Assembly: GCF_001957125.1 (NCBI RefSeq)
Contig: NZ_MPHJ01000008.1
Coordinates: 158,666 to 222,665, forward strand
Source of the DNA: Shewanella sp. UCD-KL12
GTDB taxonomy: Bacteria; Pseudomonadota; Gammaproteobacteria; Enterobacterales; Shewanellaceae
DNA: 64,000 bases
Direction: 5' to 3'
A program made the translations under genes and the position numbers. Below, in pieces: positions 49,477-58,240 of this stretch. The notes below the pieces were generated by a model. The model was not told where the DNA came from and did no database searches. It was given only the letters and a program-made list of their open reading frames with translations. The stretch's first letter is position 1. Every line of letters starts with the position of its first letter.

Positions 49477-50440
49477 CTCGAGGAAGAAAAAAAAGTGTAA
49501 TTATGCTGTTAAGTGCTCATCTAATGTTCGTCCTGACGCAGAAACACACATTTTGGTCTATTGGTGAGCAAAAATGCTAACGACTTTATACTCAGTAAGT
49601 TAGTCAATATTGCATAATGATGAAATTCTGCTCGATTATTGGATTCTAAGCCTTCAACTCACCTTGTTTATCGATATTTTTAACGTTTATGGCTCCTTAA
49701 GCGGTTTTACTTACTCTTTCTATCTATCTTTCTATCAAATTTCTTTACGCCTTGTTTGCTGTTGGTATGAACTCACTCTCAGGTGTAAAGTTGTTTGCCT
49801 AATAGAAACGTTAGCTTTCACCAAGGCTCGATTAATTAAAAAATATCGTTTGCTTTCATGTGTGGGTTTTCATTGAATGCTGTGTGGATCCAGTGTGGCA
49901 ATGGGTGAAGGCTTTCATATGTTGTAAAATTACATCTCAGGGCATGGAGACAGGCTATTTGTATAACCTTGTTAAAAGCCCCATGTTGTAAGGGCTTGCA
50001 AGAGTTATCCACTAAATCTGTGGATAAACCTGTGGGTTAACATTAAAAATGTGTTTCTAACCCCGATGGAACGGGGGTTGAACTTAAAATCACCAATTAT
50101 CTAGCTCTTAAATTAACCCCAGCAAAAACAGCAAGATAATAAAAGCAAGAAGTTATTTCAAGCTTACAATTAGTGTATATCTAAATGTAACTGAGATTAT
50201 GTCCACTCTTGTGTATTAGTCCGCTATATTTGCTGGCTTTGCGGCGAGTTTTTCGTCGAATCGACGTGATATCTTGATTGTTCGAAAATTTCATAAATTT
50301 ATCATTGAAAGTTCATCATTATCAGCTAAAGCAGTTTAATTGGGTGAAGTAAGGCCAGAAACTGTTAATGCTGATTGCGGCATATCCATAAGGTAATCAT
50401 TTCACTCTTCAGTGATTACACCTGCCTATGAATTGGTTTA
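49477..50440. other. Intergenic region between tRNA-Asn array and uvrB-side element
   Basis: Nearly 1 kb without a convincing gene. A frame at 49610-49876 lacks a ribosome-binding site and has hydrophobic, cysteine-rich composition unlike neighbours. It holds a DnaA-box pair (50005-50027) and a CCCCG/CGGGG hairpin near 50059-50075. Confidence 0.4.
50005..50027. promoter_or_regulatory. Inverted pair of DnaA-box-like sites
   Basis: TTATCCACT on the plus strand (one mismatch to the DnaA consensus TTATCCACA) faces a perfect TTATCCACA on the minus strand (50019-50027), forming an inverted repeat with a 7-base centre. A weaker site, TGTGGGTTA on the plus strand, follows at 50031-50039. Confidence 0.6.
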
Positions 50441-50753
50441 ATACCAATCTGCATAAGCAAGTGTTCTACTCAGCGCTATTTTTGGCAAACTAATTCGAGG
50501 CGAATAATTGATGCAATGGTACTCCCTTGTGAAGTTATTCAACGAAGAAGTAGGCAGCCAAAAAAGCGCCTGAAAGGCGAGTTTTAGCAAGTCTGGTGCG
50601 GTGTTAACGAGCTTAAACGTAGAATAACTATGCTCTTCACTTGTTGCAAAGAACATGGATGTTCTGAATGTCGTTAATGCAGGAGCAATTAATGACCTTT
50701 CCCAGACGCGCTAAATTCTCGCTGAGTGGTCACATCTTTATGCAGATTGGTAT
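50441..50753. mobile_element. ATACCAATC-type inverted-repeat element (copy C)
   Basis: The terminal repeats ATACCAATCTGCATAA and TTATGCAGATTGGTAT pair perfectly over 16 bases. The body is about 90 percent like copy B by eye, plus an extra block of about 57 bases (around 50645-50700, including GTTCTGAATGTCGTTAATGC) absent from copy B. It lies 33 bases before the uvrB start, so the uvrB promoter may lie inside or across it. Confidence 0.85.
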
Positions 50754-50786
50754 AATATAGCTGCTGCTTATAAAAGGAACGCGTCT

Positions 50787-52802
50787 GTGACTGAATCAAC
50801 ATTTACCTTAAAATCCCACTATTCGCCCGCTGGCGATCAACCTAAGGCAATCGCAAAGCTTGTCGATGGTCTTGAATCTGGTTTAGCTTCTCAGACATTA
50901 TTAGGCGTCACGGGGTCGGGTAAAACCTTTACCATAGCGAACGTGATTAAGCAGATGGCCAGACCGACGATAATCATGGCCCCTAATAAAACCTTAGCCG
51001 CTCAATTGTATGGTGAGATGAAAGAGTTCTTTCCCAATAATGCTGTTGAGTACTTCGTCTCCTATTATGACTACTACCAGCCTGAAGCTTATGTGCCTTC
51101 AACTAATACCTTTATTGAAAAAGATGCGTCTGTTAATGCTCACATAGAACAGATGCGCTTATCGGCAACAAAGGCACTGCTTGAAAGAAATGATGTTGTT
51201 TTGATTGCATCGGTATCGGCAATCTATGGTCTTGGCGATCCTGACTCTTACATGAAAATGTTGCTGCACCTTAGGCAGGGCGATTTTATGGGACAAAGAG
51301 ACATCTTATTACGTTTGAGTGAACTGCAATATTCACGGAATGATATTGAGTTGGATAGAGGTACCTTTCGCGTGCGAGGCGAGGTTATCGATATATTTCC
51401 TGCAGATTCTGATAGGGATGCCATTCGTGTCGAGCTGTTTGATGGTGAAATAGAAAGGTTAAGTTTATTTGACCCATTAACAGGCCATATTGTTAAGCGA
51501 ATAGCTCGCATCACTGTGTACCCTAAAAGCCACTATGTCACACCAAGAGAAAAGATACTTGCAGCTACAGAAGAGATTAAAGAGGAGTTGCGAGTTAGAA
51601 AGCAGCAACTACTCGATAATAATAAACTCATTGAGGCGCAACGGATCACTGAGCGAGTTCAATATGATCTTGAGATGATGGTTGAACTGGGTTATTGCTC
51701 CGGGATCGAAAACTATTCACGTTACTTATCAGGCAGAGCAACAGGCGAGGGACCACCTACCTTGCTCGATTACTTACCAGCCGACGGTTTACTCATTATC
51801 GATGAATCACACGTTACAGTGCCTCAGATAGGTGCTATGTATAAAGGTGATAGGTCAAGGAAGTCTAATCTAGTTGAATATGGCTTCAGATTACCTTCGG
51901 CATTGGATAACAGGCCACTGAAATTTGAAGAATTTGAAAACCTGATGCCCCAGGCTATCTTCGTATCGGCAACACCTAGCCAATACGAAATAGACAAGTC
52001 TGACGGTGAGATTGCTGAACAAGTTGTACGACCAACTGGCTTACTCGACCCAGAGCTAGAAGTCAGGCCAGTCGGGATACAAGTAGATGATCTGCTTTCA
52101 GAAATACGTAAAAGAATAGCCGTGAATGAAAGGGTATTGGTGACTACGTTAACTAAGCGTATGTCTGAAGATCTCAGCGAGTACTTAGATGATCATGGCA
52201 TCAAAGTAAGGTATCTGCATTCTGATATCGATACCGTAGAGCGAGTCGAAATTATCAGGGATCTCCGATTAGGGGTTTTTGATGTGTTGGTGGGGATCAA
52301 CTTACTCAGAGAGGGGCTTGATATGCCAGAAGTCTCACTAGTGTGTATTTTAGATGCAGACAAAGAAGGCTTTTTACGCTCTGAGCGTTCGTTAATCCAA
52401 ACGATAGGCCGAGCAGCAAGAAATGTGAACGGTAAGGTGATTTTGTATGCTGATCGCATTACAGACTCTATGGCTAAGGCTATGGGGGAGACTGAAAGGC
52501 GTAGAAAGCTACAGCATCAATATAACCTCGATAACGGTATCGTACCAAAAGGCGTCGTTAAGAAAATCACCGATGTGATGGATGTTGGCGAGAGAGAGAC
52601 GACGATCACTAGTGGTACGAAAACACTTAATGTTGCTGAAAATACAGCAAAATATAACTTAAACGATATGGCGAGCCTCAGCCATCAAATCGACGCGTTA
52701 GAGAAGCAGATGCACGAACATGCTAAAAACTTAGAGTTTGAGCAGGCTGCAGCCATGAGAGATCAAGTCATGAAATTAAGGGAAGCATTGATTAAAGCTT
52801 AA
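50787..52802 (+). CDS. uvrB: Excinuclease ABC subunit UvrB
   Basis: UvrB is the damage-verification helicase of nucleotide excision repair, working with UvrA and UvrC. The 671-residue product has Walker [16 protein letters not shown], the beta-hairpin region [18 protein letters not shown], helicase motifs [14 protein letters not shown] and [14 protein letters not shown], and a C-terminal UVR motif ([13 protein letters not shown]) that contacts UvrC. It starts at a GTG with AAGGAA upstream. Copy C of the repeat element lies immediately upstream. Confidence 0.98.
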   Translation: MTESTFTLKSHYSPAGDQPKAIAKLVDGLESGLASQTLLGVTGSGKTFTIANVIKQMARPTIIMAPNKTLAAQLYGEMKEFFPNNAVEYFVSYYDYYQPEAYVPSTNTFIEKDASVNAHIEQMRLSATKALLERNDVVLIASVSAIYGLGDPDSYMKMLLHLRQGDFMGQRDILLRLSELQYSRNDIELDRGTFRVRGEVIDIFPADSDRDAIRVELFDGEIERLSLFDPLTGHIVKRIARITVYPKSHYVTPREKILAATEEIKEELRVRKQQLLDNNKLIEAQRITERVQYDLEMMVELGYCSGIENYSRYLSGRATGEGPPTLLDYLPADGLLIIDESHVTVPQIGAMYKGDRSRKSNLVEYGFRLPSALDNRPLKFEEFENLMPQAIFVSATPSQYEIDKSDGEIAEQVVRPTGLLDPELEVRPVGIQVDDLLSEIRKRIAVNERVLVTTLTKRMSEDLSEYLDDHGIKVRYLHSDIDTVERVEIIRDLRLGVFDVLVGINLLREGLDMPEVSLVCILDADKEGFLRSERSLIQTIGRAARNVNGKVILYADRITDSMAKAMGETERRRKLQHQYNLDNGIVPKGVVKKITDVMDVGERETTITSGTKTLNVAENTAKYNLNDMASLSHQIDALEKQMHEHAKNLEFEQAAAMRDQVMKLREALIKA

Positions 52803-52909
52803 TATCTATCGGTTCACGTTGAAAATGCAATTTACCGCTAACCTTTATGCTAGCGCTAAATTGACCTTATTTCGTAAGACTATTTGAACGTTGAGCTTTG
52901 GCGCTTGAG

Positions 52910-53518
52910 CTATTTAACTTGCTTAATTATTCGTTTTACTAAGAAAACAACAATAAATAGTACTATCGCAGAAATGACACCAATAAGGTGGGCTTCAGTG
53001 GCAACCCTTGCATTTATCATATCTGTTATCTGCTGTCCGGCCCCAAAGACCTGCTCATAGATGACTTTCAGTATTACGCCTGTCAGCAGTAAGTAGCCCG
53101 TTTTATAGCCCAGTAAAATATCTTTGATAGCACCGTAAGTAAACAGACCGTGTAACATGCCACTAAGTCCAACATAGCCGAGTAAACTGGGAACGAATAG
53201 ATATAAACTCACACCTTGAAGTAAGCAAAATATTAAAAACAAGACTGAGAGTTGTAGTAGCCGGTAGTGCATATGGTGCAAGAGTAGAATGACCCAAAGC
53301 CCAGCTAAATTCATCGCTAAGTGCCATGCATTCGTGTGTAGCAGATTACCAGTTACTACTCGCCAATACTCTCCGTCAGCTATCTCGACTCGTCTATAGG
53401 CGAGAAAAGCTTCAGCGTTCATGAAGTAAAGTAAGATGCAAACTAACGTGATTGCTAAAGCAAACAAATAGCTGCTATTTCTACCGCTTAAGTTTACATC
53501 TGGTGTTTTACTCGACAA
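52910..53518 (-). CDS. Rhombosortase, rhomboid-type intramembrane protease
   Basis: A 202-residue membrane protein with about six spans. The catalytic serine lies in VGLSGMLHG (Ser119) and the histidine in TEAHLIG (His177), with the short rhomboid layout and HTNAWHLAMNLAGLW near the N-terminus typical of the rhombosortase family. Rhombosortases cut proteins ending in a GlyGly-CTERM signal. No GlyGly-CTERM protein is encoded in this window. Its start is two bases from the queC stop, so the two genes are co-transcribed. Confidence 0.88.
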   Translation of the reverse strand: MSSKTPDVNLSGRNSSYLFALAITLVCILLYFMNAEAFLAYRRVEIADGEYWRVVTGNLLHTNAWHLAMNLAGLWVILLLHHMHYRLLQLSVLFLIFCLLQGVSLYLFVPSLLGYVGLSGMLHGLFTYGAIKDILLGYKTGYLLLTGVILKVIYEQVFGAGQQITDMINARVATEAHLIGVISAIVLFIVVFLVKRIIKQVK

Positions 53519-53520
53519 GG

Positions 53521-54210
53521 TTAAGCCTTCATTTTGCTATGGAGATCGGCTTGAACTTTATCTTTATTATTGAGGTAGTCATCTAAACCACCTTGTCTTA
53601 ATAAACAGGCTGGACAGGTTTTACAGCCTGTACCAACAATACCGTTGTAACAGGTTAACGTTTCATCTCTGACTAATGCTAACTGCTCGTATTTATCTGC
53701 TAAAGCCCAAGTTTCAGCCTTGTTGAGCCACATTAGCGGGGTGACTAATTCAAGTTGTCTGTCCATACCTTGCACAAGCGCATTATTCATCGCTTTAACA
53801 AAGTCGTTGCGACAATCTGGATAACCTGAGTAATCGGTTTCACAAACGCCAGTGATCACAGTATCTGCGCCTAATTGATAGGCGTAAATTCCTGCTAAAG
53901 TTAGGAATAGTATGTTTCGACCGGGAACAAATGTATTAGGCAGGCCGTTTTCCATCAGATCGTTGGACACTTCGATTGAGTCACGCGTTAAGGCTGAAAT
54001 GGCAAGCTCATTGAGCATAGTGACATCTAATACTTTGTGACTGACTAAGCCTAAACGCTTGCCAAGTTGCTCAGCAACTTCTATCTCCTCACGATGGCGC
54101 TGACCATAATCGAACGTGATCCCATGAACTTCATCATATTGTTCAAGTGCTTGAATTAAACAGGTTGTTGAGTCCTGTCCGCCACTGAAAACTACCACTG
54201 CTTTTGACAT
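53521..54210 (-). CDS. queC: 7-cyano-7-deazaguanine synthase QueC
   Basis: QueC uses ATP and ammonia to make preQ0 for queuosine. The product of 229 residues begins [18 protein letters not shown] with the SGGxDS PP-loop, and ends with a zinc-binding cluster ([19 protein letters not shown]). [14 protein letters not shown] is also conserved. The frame opens nine bases upstream; the ATG at 54210 gives the family start. It is divergent from queE, the preceding step. Confidence 0.97.
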   Translation of the reverse strand: MSKAVVVFSGGQDSTTCLIQALEQYDEVHGITFDYGQRHREEIEVAEQLGKRLGLVSHKVLDVTMLNELAISALTRDSIEVSNDLMENGLPNTFVPGRNILFLTLAGIYAYQLGADTVITGVCETDYSGYPDCRNDFVKAMNNALVQGMDRQLELVTPLMWLNKAETWALADKYEQLALVRDETLTCYNGIVGTGCKTCPACLLRQGGLDDYLNNKDKVQADLHSKMKA

Positions 54211-54404
54211 ATAGATCACTAAGATATTTAAATAAAAGCTATTTTAACTGACAGGCTGCCACTTGTATAATATCAATTGTATGAAGTCGGTTGATTCAAT
54301 AGCTCGTTAGTGAAGTATCGGTTTGCGATTAACCGTTTTGATTAATAGCTTGCGAACAGCAAAAAAATACACTATAAAAGCCGCCCATTGTTTAGAGGTT
54401 AGCC

Positions 54405-55073
54405 ATGAAATACCCAGTTAATGAAGTTTTTGAGACCATCCAGGGAGAAGGTTACTTTACCGGCGTTCCAGCTATATTCCTTAGACTTCAAGGTTGTCCT
54501 GTAGGATGCTCATGGTGTGATACTAAGCATACGTGGGAGTTATTAGACGAAAACAAAGTTGCCCCTGAACTTGTTATTCAAGTAGATGGTGAAATTGGAA
54601 GATGGTCCAATATCTCGCCACAATCATTGCTTAACTATATAGAAGAAAAAGGATTTACTGCTAAGCACTTAGTCATCACAGGTGGCGAGCCGTGTATGTA
54701 TGATCTCCAGCCATTGACTCAACACTTTAATGAAGCTGGCTTTAGTACCCAGATTGAAACCAGCGGCACCTTTGAGGTCATATGCTCACAGAGCACTTGG
54801 GTTACTGTGTCGCCAAAAGTGGACATGAAAGCGGGCATGTTGGTGTTACCACAATCTATTCAGAGAGCTAATGAGATAAAACACCCTGTGAGTATGACGA
54901 AACATATTGAGCAATTAGATGAGCTTTTAAATGGCATTGACCTTGTGGATAAGACTATTTGTCTGCAACCAATTAGTCAGAAACCAAGGGCGACGGAGCT
55001 CGCAATGAAAGTCTGTATTGAGCGCAACTGGCGATTATCGATTCAGACTCATAAGTATCTAAATATCGATTAA
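54405..55073 (+). CDS. queE: 7-carboxy-7-deazaguanine synthase QueE
   Basis: A radical-SAM enzyme that makes CDG, the substrate of QueC. The 222-residue product begins MKYPVNEVFETIQGEGYF, carries the cluster motif CPVGCSWCDTKH (CxxxCxxC), and has HLVITGGEPCMYDL and QIETSGTFE, as in E. coli QueE. AGAGG precedes the ATG. It is transcribed away from queC across a 194-base gap. Confidence 0.96.
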   Translation: MKYPVNEVFETIQGEGYFTGVPAIFLRLQGCPVGCSWCDTKHTWELLDENKVAPELVIQVDGEIGRWSNISPQSLLNYIEEKGFTAKHLVITGGEPCMYDLQPLTQHFNEAGFSTQIETSGTFEVICSQSTWVTVSPKVDMKAGMLVLPQSIQRANEIKHPVSMTKHIEQLDELLNGIDLVDKTICLQPISQKPRATELAMKVCIERNWRLSIQTHKYLNID

Positions 55074-55090
55074 CAGATCATTGATGTCAT

Positions 55091-55145
55091 TCCCCTGTAA
55101 GCTTCTATTACACACTTTTTATTTCGCACTAAGGCGTACAGGGGA
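55091..55145. terminator. Long-loop inverted repeat between convergent genes
   Basis: TCCCCTGTA and TACAGGGGA pair perfectly with a 37-base loop containing a T-run. It sits between queE and the convergent cysteine-synthase-like gene. It may be a terminator or another small repeat element; the nine bases also equal the 5' end of the tRNA-Asn genes, probably by chance. Confidence 0.4.
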
Positions 55146-55175
55146 TAATACCAAAGGGGATGACTAAGCTATCTA

Positions 55176-56237
55176 TTAAAGCAATTGACCTGTCTGGCTG
55201 AGGTTTTCAAGACTTTTTTGGTACGCTTGAAGGTCACCAATATTTGAATCTATCCACTCGTTGTTGTAGTAGGTATCAAGGTAACGCTCACCTGAATCAC
55301 ATAATAGGGTTACAAGTGAGCCCTTTCTTCCCTCAGCATGCATTTTTGATGCAAGCATTAACACGCCGTAAAGATTCGTCCCTGTTGATGGACCTGCTTT
55401 TCTACCAATCAACTGCTCTAACCAATACATGGTTGCAATAGAGGCTGTATCGTCGATCTTCTCCATATGATCAATCACACCTGGTATAAAGGAAGGTTCA
55501 GCTCTTGGTCTGCCAATTCCCTCTATCTTACTGCCCTTCGTTGAGGTTATCTTGCTATCACCTTGGGTAAAGTAATCAAAGAAAACAGAGTTCTCTGGGT
55601 CGACGACACAGAGCTGAGTTTCAAGTTGTTGATAGCGTATATAGCGACCAATAGTCGCAGAGGTTCCACCAGTACCAGGACTCATCACTATCCATTGGGG
55701 AATAGGGTGTGGCTCCTTTGCCATCTGTTCAAAAATGGAATTAGCAATATTGTTATTACCGCGCCAGTCAGTAGCACGCTCTGCATAGGTAAATTGATCC
55801 ATATAGTGACCATCTAACTCTGTGGCGAGCCGTTCAGATTCCGCATAGATCTCACTAGAGTGATCAACAAAGTGGCATCGACCACCATAAAACTCAATTT
55901 GTTGAACTTTCTTTTTGGCTGTAGAACGCGGCATAACAGCAATAAAAGGTAAGCCTAATAAACGGGCAAAGTAGGCTTCGGATACGGCGGTGCTCCCTGA
56001 AGAGGATTCAATGACACTCGTTCTCTCATTAATCCAGCCGTTACAGAGTGCATAAAGAAATAGAGAGCGGGCTAATCGATGTTTAAGACTGCCGGTAGGG
56101 TGAGTGCTCTCATCTTTAAGATAGATATCTATCCCTGCAAGTGATGGAATATCCAGTTTAATGAGGTGAGTATCTGCACTTCGCTGATAATCCGCTTCAA
56201 TAATCGCAATAGCTTGATTTACCCATGAATTCTTCAT
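55176..56237 (-). CDS. PLP-dependent cysteine-synthase-family enzyme
   Basis: A 353-residue fold-type II PLP enzyme. The cofactor lysine is expected at Lys52 in [12 protein letters not shown], the asparagine-loop equivalent is [18 protein letters not shown], and the phosphate-binding loop is [16 protein letters not shown]. The C-terminal [10 protein letters not shown] and [14 protein letters not shown] are typical. Members range from cysteine synthase to cysteine desulfhydrase; the long form with these motifs is often annotated as the latter. The exact reaction cannot be read here. It stands alone, convergent with queE. Confidence 0.85.
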   Translation of the reverse strand: MKNSWVNQAIAIIEADYQRSADTHLIKLDIPSLAGIDIYLKDESTHPTGSLKHRLARSLFLYALCNGWINERTSVIESSSGSTAVSEAYFARLLGLPFIAVMPRSTAKKKVQQIEFYGGRCHFVDHSSEIYAESERLATELDGHYMDQFTYAERATDWRGNNNIANSIFEQMAKEPHPIPQWIVMSPGTGGTSATIGRYIRYQQLETQLCVVDPENSVFFDYFTQGDSKITSTKGSKIEGIGRPRAEPSFIPGVIDHMEKIDDTASIATMYWLEQLIGRKAGPSTGTNLYGVLMLASKMHAEGRKGSLVTLLCDSGERYLDTYYNNEWIDSNIGDLQAYQKSLENLSQTGQLL

Positions 56238-56445
56238 TTTGCCTCTAAGGTGTTTCTCTAATTAATTAGATGATAGCTAAATTGAATTAGTCGTGGAAGC
56301 AAGTGCGAGAATATCTTTGGAAAAAAGGGGATTGATTAAACTATTTTAATTAAGATGGGGAGTCTAACTTTGATGGTGAAGTACGATGTATAAGTATGCA
56401 GTGAAACAAAAAAGCGGGGAGATGAGTCTACGTTAAATAAGAAAG

Positions 56446-56530
56446 TGGTGGAGGGAGAAGGATTCGAACCTTCGAAGGCTGAGCCGTCAGATTTACAGTC
56501 TGATCCCTTTGGCCACTCGGGAACCCCTCC
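56446..56530 (-). tRNA. tRNA-Tyr(GTA), copy 1
   Basis: An 85-base tRNA with a long variable arm and encoded CCA. The anticodon loop reads CTGTAAATC (anticodon GTA). The four copies are identical in mature sequence. Confidence 0.98.
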
Positions 56531-56619
56531 ACATTTTTCTTTACTCATATTTTATAAATTAATATCAAATATGTTTTACACATTTTAAAACTTAAAACTT
56601 AAAACTTAATACAAAAAGA

Positions 56620-56704
56620 TGGTGGAGGGAGAAGGATTCGAACCTTCGAAGGCTGAGCCGTCAGATTTACAGTCTGATCCCTTTGGCCACTCGGGAACCC
56701 CTCC
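56620..56704 (-). tRNA. tRNA-Tyr(GTA), copy 2
   Basis: Identical 85-base tRNA with encoded CCA. The spacer of 89 bases to copy 1 is AT-rich. Confidence 0.98.
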
Positions 56705-56801
56705 ACATTGTCTCTTCATACTCACAGTCATAAATTAATATGAACTATCTTTTACAGATTGGTTTTACAACTTTTTAAAACTCTTACACATTAAACAGAA
56801 A

Positions 56802-56886
56802 TGGTGGAGGGAGAAGGATTCGAACCTTCGAAGGCTGAGCCGTCAGATTTACAGTCTGATCCCTTTGGCCACTCGGGAACCCCTCC
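56802..56886 (-). tRNA. tRNA-Tyr(GTA), copy 3
   Basis: Identical 85-base tRNA with encoded CCA. The spacer of 97 bases to copy 2 is partly similar to the previous spacer. Confidence 0.98.
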
Positions 56887-56916
56887 GGATATTTCTATTT
56901 TCTATCTAAGTGCAAA

Positions 56917-57001
56917 TGGTGGAGGGAGAAGGATTCGAACCTTCGAAGGCTGAGCCGTCAGATTTACAGTCTGATCCCTTTGGCCACTCGGGAACCCCTC
57001 C
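56917..57001 (-). tRNA. tRNA-Tyr(GTA), copy 4, promoter-proximal
   Basis: Identical 85-base tRNA with encoded CCA, 30 bases from copy 3 and directly behind the predicted promoter. Confidence 0.98.
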
Positions 57002-57016
57002 TCAATTGCGGCGGCA

Positions 57017-57045
57017 ATAGTAGTCACAAACTCTGTCAGTGTAAA
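57017..57045 (-). promoter_or_regulatory. Promoter of the tRNA-Tyr array
   Basis: On the minus strand TTTACA (57040-57045) and TACTAT (57017-57022) are separated by 17 bases, followed by a GC-rich stretch (GCCGCCGC) that suits stringent control. Confidence 0.75.
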
Positions 57046-57126
57046 GCCCCTATTTGAAAAAAAAGCTAAAGTATTACTTTAAGCGGTCGATTAACTATCA
57101 ACGAGTTGATTTATTGATGTTTTTTT

Positions 57127-57639
57127 ATGCGACCTGGTTCAATCTTAATAAATGAGTCACAATTAGGCTCACGGCTTAATCACGCTGTAGATAGTGAGCG
57201 CAGAGGGGAGTTTGCACTTCTCTTATCCTTACTCTCGACAGATGCCCGTGATATGGCTCAGTTCCAACTTGAAAAAGGTCAGCTAGATGAAGACAGTCAA
57301 TTACGTGCAAAGTTTGAGCTTCCAAAAGCTGAGACGTTAATCAATGATCTTTCTAGAGAGAGTAATCCAGTCAATCATAGTGAGTCTTTTAGACATGGTG
57401 GGGTAAAAGCGTTTCAGCTGCAGCAAGCACTGTCCCCTGAAGCATTAGTCGTCAGGGGGACTGAGTCTGCTCAAATGCAAAAAGTGTTAACAAACTGCGA
57501 TCTTATTACCCGAGAAAGATATCAATCAGCAAAAGCCCTAAATTCAACGAATAAAGATAGCATTCATCTGTCAGATGTTCATTTTGTTGACCTTTTATCT
57601 AAGCAAAGGCAGATGGGAAAGCTCATCGCATCCTGTTAA
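57127..57639 (+). CDS. VC2046/SO_2500-type protein of unknown function
   Basis: A 170-residue soluble protein with no signal or membrane span. Conserved-looking parts are LGSRLNHAVDSERRGEFALLLS near the N-terminus, LSTDARDM, and VHFVDLLSKQRQMGKL at the C-terminus. I associate these features with the VC2046/SO_2500 family of Vibrio and Shewanella, which has no known role. The ribosome-binding site is weak (a T-run precedes the ATG). It is divergent from the tRNA-Tyr array. Confidence 0.7.
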   Translation: MRPGSILINESQLGSRLNHAVDSERRGEFALLLSLLSTDARDMAQFQLEKGQLDEDSQLRAKFELPKAETLINDLSRESNPVNHSESFRHGGVKAFQLQQALSPEALVVRGTESAQMQKVLTNCDLITRERYQSAKALNSTNKDSIHLSDVHFVDLLSKQRQMGKLIASC

Positions 57640-57762
57640 CTTAATGTTTCATATGCTGCACCAATGGTGTGTAAAAACGAAATGGCCTTATATTTCATGC
57701 TATTTATTGGCATTTTTATTACTAAGTTTGAGTTAGGTAGCATTGCATTCATACAGTTAGCG

Positions 57763-57768
57763 TATAAT
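57763..57768 (+). promoter_or_regulatory. Predicted -10 element for the YfcZ/YiiS-type gene
   Basis: A consensus TATAAT lies 35 bases before the ATG at 57803. The -35 is unclear (CATTGC or TTGCAT at non-ideal spacing). Confidence 0.45.
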
Positions 57769-57802
57769 GCACACTTCAAAACCCTGTAAGAGATAAAGAA
57801 TC

Positions 57803-58090
57803 ATGAAAAAAATTCAGAGCGCACAATCAAACTTAGTCAATGATACCTGTAATGATTGTGGTAGCTATGCTGATATTGGCGCTGTGATCGATGAGCACGA
57901 CACTCAACTGATTATCACTTTTCAAGGTGAACAAGCTCAGTCTGAATCAGCAATGTTAGCCAAAAAAGCACAAGAACGATTTGAGCAGGTCGCTATCACT
58001 ACCAGCAAAGATGACAAGGGCGTGACGTTACAGATTGATTTCAGTTTCAGTGCGGAAAAAATGATTTTTCAATTAGAAAACTCAATTTAA
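57803..58090 (+). CDS. YfcZ/YiiS (DUF406) family protein
   Basis: A 95-residue protein with an N-terminal NDTCNDCGSYADIGAVID, an AKKAQERFEQVAI helix, and C-terminal VTLQIDFSFSAEKMIFQLEN, all matching E. coli YfcZ and YiiS. The family function is not established. AAGAGAT precedes the ATG. Confidence 0.9.
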   Translation: MKKIQSAQSNLVNDTCNDCGSYADIGAVIDEHDTQLIITFQGEQAQSESAMLAKKAQERFEQVAITTSKDDKGVTLQIDFSFSAEKMIFQLENSI

Positions 58091-58206
58091 TTATGAGTCT
58101 GTGTTGTTTATTGGTGATAGCTTCGTGTAGTGTAGGTTGAAAAATAATTAAAATAATAACTTTAAAATAAAGCTGCTAACAGTTAACTAGCTAGTTGGAA
58201 GCGTTG

Positions 58207-58226
58207 AGTAAGTGATTTCACTTACT
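58207..58226. promoter_or_regulatory. Perfect 20-bp palindrome upstream of a GGDEF-EAL gene
   Basis: AGTAAGTGA and TCACTTACT are exact reverse complements around a 2-base centre. It lies 14 bases before the GTG start, just ahead of the ribosome-binding site AGGGAC. It could be a repressor operator or an RNA hairpin limiting translation. Confidence 0.6.
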
Positions 58227-58240
58227 GTTTAGGGACATTT

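Noticed and set aside
49610..49876. 88-codon frame in the gap after the tRNA-Asn genes
   Set aside because: No ribosome-binding site, unusual hydrophobic and Cys-rich composition, and no family resemblance.
50438..50656. 72-codon minus-strand frame inside copy C, with a similar one (28564-28821) in copy B
   Set aside because: Both derive from the repeat element, are not in the same register along their length, and lack ribosome-binding sites.
55091..55099. Nine-base match to the tRNA-Asn 5' end as a sign of integration at an att site
   Set aside because: The match is too short, the other side is only its inverted copy, and no integrase lies nearby.
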